In this document: positions 6,645 through 11,325 of the stretch, piece by piece | How positions within the stretch are numbered: position 1 is the first letter of the stretch | How the letters are laid out: each line of letters begins with the position of its first letter | NCBI GenBank assembly: GCA_030426875.1 | Contig: JAUHXI010000015.1 | Span: forward strand, 1-14,571 | Direction: 5' to 3' | Source of the DNA: a bacterium | GTDB lineage: Bacteria > Patescibacteriota > Gracilibacteria > UM-FILTER-43-11 | DNA length: 14,571 bases | The notes under the pieces: model-generated | Told to the model about the DNA's origin: nothing | Seen by the model: only the letters and a program-made list of their open reading frames with translations | The model's database searches: none | Position numbers and translations under genes: made by a program

Positions 6645-7319
6645 TCACTCCGAGGTCAACATGAACCCTACCCCATGCACGGTTTTGATGACTTTATTTT
6701 TGGGATCTTTATCAATTTTACGCCTTAATTTGTACATGTAGGCATCCACGGTGTTGGTCAAAATAGAGGTGGAATATCCCCATACTTTTTCCATCAGGGT
6801 TTGCCGGGTGATCACTTGATCAGGATGTTTCATTAAATACTCTAATAAATTGTACTCCTTGCCCTTGAGTTGAATCTCTTCACCATTCAAGAGGGCTGAC
6901 CGCTTGTCAGGCAATAACTCTAGGCCGCCCACCTTTATATATTCGGTTGGTATGTTGTTGTGTATACGCCTCAAAATGGCTTGAATTCTTGCAAAAAGTT
7001 CTTCAAAAGTGAACGGCTTTTGGATGAAGTCTTCGGCACCCATTTCGAGTAGAGCAGCTTTTTTGTGAACGTCAGTATTGGCCGTAAGGATCACTATTGG
7101 AGTTCTAATCCCAGAGTCTTTTATCTCTTTAAGAATGGTTTCACCCCGCATGTCTGGCAGCATTAAATCCAAGACGGCCAGATCATATTCTTGCTCTTTA
7201 AGCTTCATCAGTCCTTCAGCACCATTCTTACAATGATCGCTGATGACCTTCATGAGCTTAAAGCCTTTTTTGAGCGCGCTGAGAACATCAACGCTATCCT
7301 CAACAATTAGAATTTTCAT
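6645..7319 (-). CDS. OmpR/PhoB-family two-component response regulator (orphan in this window)
   Basis: A 224-residue regulator. The receiver domain (1-115) has the acidic pair Glu7/Asp8, phospho-acceptor Asp51 in LAVLDLMLPD, Thr79 in VILTAN and Lys101 in IQKPF. The C-terminal winged-helix domain (about 127-222) contains LKGKEYNLLEYLMKHPDQVI, LMEKVWGY, NTVDAYMYKLRRKID and the final VIKTVHGVGFML, all typical of OmpR/PhoB DNA-binding domains. All activation residues are intact, so it should be phosphorylated, but no histidine kinase gene is next to it: one side is the convergent sdpI, the other the gap with TTTTAA repeats and a broken gene. The kinase may be elsewhere or lost. ATG at 7319 lacks a Shine-Dalgarno. 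Confidence 0.93.
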   Translation of the reverse strand: MKILIVEDSVDVLSALKKGFKLMKVISDHCKNGAEGLMKLKEQEYDLAVLDLMLPDMRGETILKEIKDSGIRTPIVILTANTDVHKKAALLEMGAEDFIQKPFTFEELFARIQAILRRIHNNIPTEYIKVGGLELLPDKRSALLNGEEIQLKGKEYNLLEYLMKHPDQVITRQTLMEKVWGYSTSILTNTVDAYMYKLRRKIDKDPKNKVIKTVHGVGFMLTSE

Positions 7320-7341
7320 AGTTGTTTTCTACTGATAATTT

Positions 7342-7487
7342 ATTTTAACAGGTATTGGCGTACAAATGAAAATTTTTAATAATAATTTTAAGTTTACAAT
7401 TTTAACTGATTTTAAAAAGATGTTTTTAAATAGACATTTTAATGAATTTTAACCTCAATAAAATCTCATGTTCAACTGTTATTTTAA
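7342..7487. promoter_or_regulatory. Array of ATTTTAA words upstream of the response-regulator gene
   Basis: ATTTTAA starts at 7342, 7385, 7399, 7409, 7436, 7446 and 7481, with an ATTTTTAA variant at 7372. Two pairs (7399/7409 and 7436/7446) are spaced exactly 10 bp, the one-helical-turn direct-repeat spacing bound by OmpR/PhoB-type dimers. The array lies 23-170 bp upstream of that regulator's ATG. The stretch 7320-7587 holds no gene I can support. The A/T content is very high, so some copies are expected by chance. Confidence 0.35.
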
Positions 7488-7587
7488 TGTTAAAAAATCA
7501 TTAAATAGTAATGTTTTTTTATTATATTTTCATTTTATGAACACTGAACTGTGAGGGATTTTTAAAACGTATTCGCCATTGCAGTGA

Positions 7588-8129
7588 AGTCACTTGATCA
7601 AGCCAACCCTAAAGAAACCTATTCATGATTCGGAAAAAATTATTACCACACAGGAGGGCTTTTCTATTGGCTGTGGTGAAAATCATTGGGATCAACCTGA
7701 ACATTATTATGAAAATATGGACAATACAAGGGTTTCAAAAAGCGCCAGTATCATTTAAATTGACAGCACAAATAAACTCCAAGAAATACGGCAATTAGGA
7801 GGAGAATTGGCCATTAGAGCATATTCTAATTTATTTAGATCAAATTATGCTAAATTCTTAGACAATCTAGACATGTTTCAGGCATTGCTCGATATTTATG
7901 AATCAACACAAAATCCATTTCTAAAAAAAGAACTTCAAGACATGTCTAATCAGGTGTTTAAAAATGTGAACCATTCAATTTTTTATGACTTTCTTGTTGG
8001 CAGAAATATGATGAAAGGATGGTGGCAACGGTTCTTAAAATAGCTAGTATTTCACTTTTTGAATTGAAAGAAGTATTTGATAATCAAAAAAATCACTGGG
8101 AGTCGAGTGTCATTGTGGGGGAAAATTAA
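7588..8129 (+). pseudogene. Broken gene of unknown function (in-frame stop and frameshift)
   Basis: Coding-like sequence runs across this gap but is interrupted. Frame 1 is open from 7588 to a TAA at 7756-7758 (with segments such as KIITTQEGFSIGCGENHWD). It continues in the same frame from 7759 to a TAG at 8041-8043 (LAIRAYSNLFRSNYAKFL, then LLDIYESTQNPFLKKELQDM). Between 7989 and 8043 the natural reading seems to pass to another frame, which gives KYDERMVATVLKIASISLFE and ELKEVFDNQKNHWESSVIV before a TAA at 8127-8129. Amphipathic helical composition persists across both lesions, suggesting decay of a ~180-residue protein. I recognise no family. The 78-residue piece from TTG 7807 has an AGGAGGAG just upstream and could be a short real gene instead. 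The stop overlaps that of the convergent gene by two bases. Confidence 0.45.
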
Positions 8130-9730
8130 ATTGACTCTACATTCAGCACCTCCTCTAATAATGGCACAAGGATATGATCTTGTGAATAGTCAATTCCCTC
8201 CTCGTTTACAATAGGGAATTTTAGGGTAGGGATCAAAAACTCTCGTCCACCTTCGGCGTCTGGTAGGCTTAGCAATACGATTTCGGGTGTGTCGAGGCTG
8301 ATCAGTTTATTGGACTCAAAAAGTGCTTTATAATAGAACTGTCCAGAATTTAAAGCTGTCATTATTGCTTCCCAATTTGCGCTTTGATAGGTGGTTTTTT
8401 CGAAGACTTCCGCCCTTAAGTTTTTTACGCTGGATACTTTTTTATGAGCCAAATCAACTCTGACCTCAATTTTAACGACTGTTCCATCCAGATTTAAGAC
8501 AGGCTTTTGATCAAAAAGGAGGGGGTAATTCAGGTTTATATAACTGGGTAATTCAGCTTCCGAAATGTCAGCGCCCTCATCATACAAATAACCAAATTCT
8601 AGCAACCACTCGGGATTGATTGCATAATCCCCATAGTGGGTCAGAATGATGTTATTTTCAGCAAAGAAATCATCCACAATAGCCTGAATGGTTTTAATGG
8701 AAGGCAATTCATTTATAGGAGAAGGCTCTGGCCAAAGACTTTTATTTTGGCCAATTTTTAAAGTGTTTTCTTCAAAATTTAAAATGAAATCGTAACCAAA
8801 TGCTTCGTCTTGAGAGAGAGTCAGCTCTTTAATGTCTAAATCAACGTATACTTGAAGATCAGCTTCGTTGAATCCAAAGTTCAACAATAAAGCCAGTAAT
8901 GCTTCTCTTGAATTTTCTGGAGCAACTGCCCTATAAACGTATATGTCTTCATCCAAATCGAATGGCTCTCCTTGATATGCATATTGATGGTCTATTACAG
9001 CTTGATAAGCGACTGTTGTGGTTTCTGGTTGAGTGTCGGCTTCTAATTCGGCATCAGCTGCTATTGCCGGGGGCGGTGTGTTGGAATCAGTTGAATTGTC
9101 GTCATTTAATGGGGCACTGACCACCACTGGACCTGTACCTGGCACGCTACTTTCGAATGATGGATCACTAGAGCCCACGATTGCTCCATCTATTACTTCA
9201 TAAGCCGTCGTGAAGGCATAGTCAGCTCCTGTTTCGAATGCCAAATCGGTTAGAGCACCAAATGCTTCGTTTTGGTCTAATTCTGCAATTTGCATGTCAA
9301 AAACCTTGCGTTCCCAAGCATCGGCATTGAACCCAAATATCCCTGCTTCAGTTGATTCAACGGCTAATTCAGGTCTAATACTGTCTTCTGTAGCGATTTC
9401 TTGGGTATAATCAGGATCGTTGTTCACAATGACCACCAATAGTATCAGAGCAAAAGCCCCACTTGCTAGTGGATACAGAACTCGCCTGATGTTATCCCAA
9501 AAACCCGGCGCTGTCGCATTCTCTTTTGTCTCAATTCCCTCTTCGGCCATGAGTACTACTTCTGCATCTAGCTCTGTTTTTAATTGGGCAACAAAATCGT
9601 GGTCGATTTGACTGCTGGGCTTGGCCTCCAATAATTTTTCAATCACCTTCGCTAAGACTGCTTCATTCTGCTTAAGACTAGGGTCGATTGCGTAAAGGTC
9701 CTGGAGAATGGATTGGATACGATTTTTCAT
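8126..9730 (-). CDS. Probable anti-sigma factor: one-TM, cysteine-free, large extracytoplasmic domain
   Basis: A 534-residue protein whose ATG overlaps the stop of the ECF sigma gene by one base (TAATG), a sign of translational coupling and the usual place of an anti-sigma gene. Residues 1-84 are cytoplasmic and helical (for example NEAVLAKVIEKLLEAKPSS). A transmembrane helix spans about 85-103 (LYPLASGAFALILLVVIV). Residues 104-534 lie outside: an acidic stretch, a Pro/Thr/Ser/Asp linker at about 195-240, then a folded-looking region of some 290 residues rich in aromatic and acidic residues. There is no cysteine at all, so it cannot be a zinc-binding (HxxxCxxC) anti-sigma. I recognise no family in the outer domain. 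The role is inferred from gene position and topology: it likely holds the sigma factor at the membrane until an envelope signal is sensed. Confidence 0.72.
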   Translation of the reverse strand: MKNRIQSILQDLYAIDPSLKQNEAVLAKVIEKLLEAKPSSQIDHDFVAQLKTELDAEVVLMAEEGIETKENATAPGFWDNIRRVLYPLASGAFALILLVVIVNNDPDYTQEIATEDSIRPELAVESTEAGIFGFNADAWERKVFDMQIAELDQNEAFGALTDLAFETGADYAFTTAYEVIDGAIVGSSDPSFESSVPGTGPVVVSAPLNDDNSTDSNTPPPAIAADAELEADTQPETTTVAYQAVIDHQYAYQGEPFDLDEDIYVYRAVAPENSREALLALLLNFGFNEADLQVYVDLDIKELTLSQDEAFGYDFILNFEENTLKIGQNKSLWPEPSPINELPSIKTIQAIVDDFFAENNIILTHYGDYAINPEWLLEFGYLYDEGADISEAELPSYINLNYPLLFDQKPVLNLDGTVVKIEVRVDLAHKKVSSVKNLRAEVFEKTTYQSANWEAIMTALNSGQFYYKALFESNKLISLDTPEIVLLSLPDAEGGREFLIPTLKFPIVNEEGIDYSQDHILVPLLEEVLNVESI

Positions 9731-10281
9731 TATTTATTTAGTAATAGTAGTAGTGCGAGCAATGGGGTGAAATCTTTGTTTAACTTAACCATCACGCGTT
9801 TGAAGCTCATTTTGCATGAAGCTTCGGTTTTCCCCATGATCTGAGCAACCTCTTTAAAGCTGTGCTCTCCCCACACACGCAGAAGAATGACTTCGCGTTG
9901 TTCGGGTTTGAGTTTTTTCATATACTCTTGGACGGCTTCAATTTTCATTTTAAAATCAGTGTCTCGTTCAATATTAGTGTCATCACTCACACCCCAGGCA
10001 TCTTCTAAATCACTGGTTTGCTTGTTTGAGCGATAGTGATCGATGACGGCGTTGCGAGCGATCTGGTAGAGCCAGGTTTTAAACGAGGCTTTTTCTCGAT
10101 TGAAATTCTTGATATTTTTTAAAGCCTTCATAAAAGTGGTGCTGGTTAAATCCTCAGCAAGCTCTTTTTGATGCACCTTAAAATAGATGAATTGATAGAT
10201 ATTTTTTACATATTTTTCGTAGAGGGTGCCAAAGGTGTTTAATTCACCACGTTGGCAGGCCTCAATGCACTGGTTTTCCAT
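9730..10281 (-). CDS. ECF-family RNA polymerase sigma factor
   Basis: A 183-residue sigma-70 family protein with only regions 2 and 4, as in ECF sigmas. Region 2 (about 9-86) includes FGTLYEKYVKNIYQFIYFKV, ELAEDLTSTTFMKALKNI and KASFKTWLYQIARNAVIDHYR. An acidic linker (90-110) follows, then region 4 (115-170) with LKPEQREVILLRVWGEHSFKEV and the helix-turn-helix IMGKTEASCKMSFKRVMVKL. It lacks the extra C-terminal domains of some ECF groups and ends in a short leucine run (TPLLALLLLLNK). The gene overlaps the membrane protein after it by one base. An ECF-type promoter motif 128-155 bp upstream, inside the end of the MORN gene, suggests autoregulation. The same motif precedes the SLH/beta-propeller gene. 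ATG without Shine-Dalgarno. Confidence 0.93.
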   Translation of the reverse strand: MENQCIEACQRGELNTFGTLYEKYVKNIYQFIYFKVHQKELAEDLTSTTFMKALKNIKNFNREKASFKTWLYQIARNAVIDHYRSNKQTSDLEDAWGVSDDTNIERDTDFKMKIEAVQEYMKKLKPEQREVILLRVWGEHSFKEVAQIMGKTEASCKMSFKRVMVKLNKDFTPLLALLLLLNK

Positions 10282-10288
10282 GATGTGG

Positions 10289-10403
10289 GTGGGTGATCTA
10301 GGGTGAGAATGTGGTGCGGGGTGTTTGATATGAATGGGCAGCTGACCTATTCATGAACACCGTGCACTGTTTTAGTTTCGAAGGCGCCTTCGCGTTCACC
10401 CAC
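10289..10403 (-). promoter_or_regulatory. Sigma-gene leader with GC palindrome and long-range pairing near the start codon
   Basis: Between the predicted ECF start (near 10401) and the sigma ATG lies a ~120-base leader. It contains a perfect 14-bp palindrome, CGAAGGCGCCTTCG (10379-10392). On the transcript, GUGGGUGA (10403-10396) at the very 5' end can pair with UCACCCAC (10296-10289), ending seven bases before the AUG. The closed form would enclose the whole leader. No T-run follows the palindrome on either strand, so it is not a clear terminator. Confidence 0.35.
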
Positions 10404-11176
10404 TAGTTTATACGGAGGAATTTGTAAAAAGTAACAAGTTGTTCATTTTCCTCTCCAAAATACTCCTCGCTACTGATGAGTTCGCCGTTTTCGAGGAAAT
10501 CTCTATCGATAGAACCATCAGGCCAATAATAAAGCGCTTCGCCATTTAATTGGTCATTTTCCCACTGGCCTTCGTAGCGAGCTCCATTGTCATAATAGAA
10601 CGTGCCTTGTCCACTGAAGAGATCATCTTTGAATTCCCCTTCATATCTTTCTTCACCAAATTCGTCATTAGCAGCAAAAATATAGGTGCCTTGTCCGTTT
10701 TGCATTCCACCTTCCCATTCGCCTTCGTAAATGTCTCCATTGTCATAGTAGTAAGTTCCTTCTCCATCTTTTGTGTCATTTTCCCACTGACCCTCATATC
10801 GATCTCCATTGTTATAATAATAAGTGCCTTGTCCACTGAAGAGGTCGTCTTTGAATTCTCCTTCATATTCATCTCCTGCAAATTCTCCATTGCGACCAAA
10901 GGTGTAAGTGCCTTGTCCATTGAACAGATTATCCTCCCATTCCCCGTCATAAATATCTTCATTGCCGTAATAATAAGTCCCCTCTCCATGCATCAGACCA
11001 TCCTTCCATTCTCCCTCATAACGGTGCGCCACTGATTCACCTGGTAGTAAATCCCATTCATACGTGCCAGTTCCATTCACACAATTGCCTTCGATGCAGT
11101 TGGGGTCTGAATTTAAATACTCGCATCCTGTCATCAAAAGGGTTAATGCGAATAGGGGGATGAATAGTTTTTTCAT
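10403..11176 (-). CDS. Lipoprotein with seven MORN repeats
   Basis: A 257-residue protein with a lipoprotein signal (MKKLFIPLFALTLLMTGC; lipobox LMTGC, Cys18), so it should be membrane-anchored and exposed outside. Two further cysteines (27 and 32) follow. From about residue 53 seven MORN units run in tandem: YEGEWKDGLMHGEGTYYY, YDGEWEDNLFNGQGTYTF, YEGEFKDDLFSGQGTYYY, YEGQWENDTKDGEGTYYY, YEGEWEGGMQNGQGTYIF, YEGEFKDDLFSGQGTFYY and YEGQWENDQLNGEALYYW. Units 2-4 and 5-7 form a duplicated block of 74 residues. MORN repeats make flat beta-sheet arrays that bind proteins or lipids; the partner is unknown. TATAAT (on minus, 11189-11184) lies so close to the ATG that the transcript would have almost no leader. 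Its last 13 codons contain the ECF promoter of the next operon. Confidence 0.9.
   Translation of the reverse strand: MKKLFIPLFALTLLMTGCEYLNSDPNCIEGNCVNGTGTYEWDLLPGESVAHRYEGEWKDGLMHGEGTYYYGNEDIYDGEWEDNLFNGQGTYTFGRNGEFAGDEYEGEFKDDLFSGQGTYYYNNGDRYEGQWENDTKDGEGTYYYDNGDIYEGEWEGGMQNGQGTYIFAANDEFGEERYEGEFKDDLFSGQGTFYYDNGARYEGQWENDQLNGEALYYWPDGSIDRDFLENGELISSEEYFGEENEQLVTFYKFLRIN
10409..10436 (-). promoter_or_regulatory. ECF-type promoter upstream of the sigma/anti-sigma operon
   Basis: Read on the minus strand: TGTTAC (10436-10431), a 16-bp spacer, then CGTATA (10414-10409). It is nearly identical to the motif at 14127-14155: AAC(T/C)TGTTACTT(T/A)TTACA and CCGTATAAAC are shared, and only the middle differs. 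The layout resembles the sigma-W and sigma-X promoters of Bacillus (TGAAAC or TGTAAC, 16-17 bp, CGTA or CGAC). It lies wholly within the last codons of the MORN gene. Confidence 0.68.
10454..10960 (-). repeat. 222-bp internal duplication within the MORN gene
   Basis: Matching DNA recurs at a 222-bp offset: GTGCCTTGTCCACTGAAGAG begins at 10602 and again at 10824 on the + strand, and both copies continue into similar sequence for the whole three-repeat block. At protein level this is the 74-residue period (28+23+23) covering MORN units 2-4 and 5-7. The outer limits given are approximate. Confidence 0.65.
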
Positions 11177-11202
11177 GAATTTGATTATAAAGAGTTATTT
11201 AG

Positions 11203-11311
11203 AGATCCCCCTAACCCCCTTTCGCAAGGGGGAATATTTGGTGGGTCAGAATTCTTAGAAGGAGTGATATTTGGCAGGTCCCCCTCTTGAGAAAGAGGGG
11301 GAAGGGGAGAT
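11203..11311. repeat. REP-like pair of C5/G5 hairpins in inverted orientation
   Basis: Hairpin 1: CCCCCTT (11215-11221), TCGC loop, AAGGGGG (11226-11232). Hairpin 2: CCCCCTCTT (11280-11288), GAGA loop, AAGAGGGGG (11293-11301). The outer flanks, GATCCCCCTAA on the left and GAAGGGGAGAT on the right, are imperfect reverse complements, so the two halves form an inverted pair. Between them, ATATTTGG(T/C)(G/A)GGTC occurs twice in direct orientation (11234-11247 and 11267-11280). C5TAAC5 hairpins of this kind are familiar as dispersed intergenic repeats in many bacteria. No T-run follows either stem, so transcription termination is unlikely to be the main role. Confidence 0.6.
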
Positions 11312-11325
11312 TTTTCTATCATCTA

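Noticed and set aside
6635..6647. TGAATG-G-CATTCA palindrome between the convergent sdpI and response-regulator stops
   Set aside because: A one-base loop and no T-run make it a poor terminator; it is largely a by-product of two facing TGA stops.
7320..8125. Histidine kinase partner for the response regulator
   Set aside because: No H-box, N-box or G-box-like motif in any frame I translated across this gap.
10550..11035. Open frames on both strands opposite or within the MORN gene
   Set aside because: They owe their length to the repetitive codon pattern of the MORN repeats; the composition is unlike a real protein.
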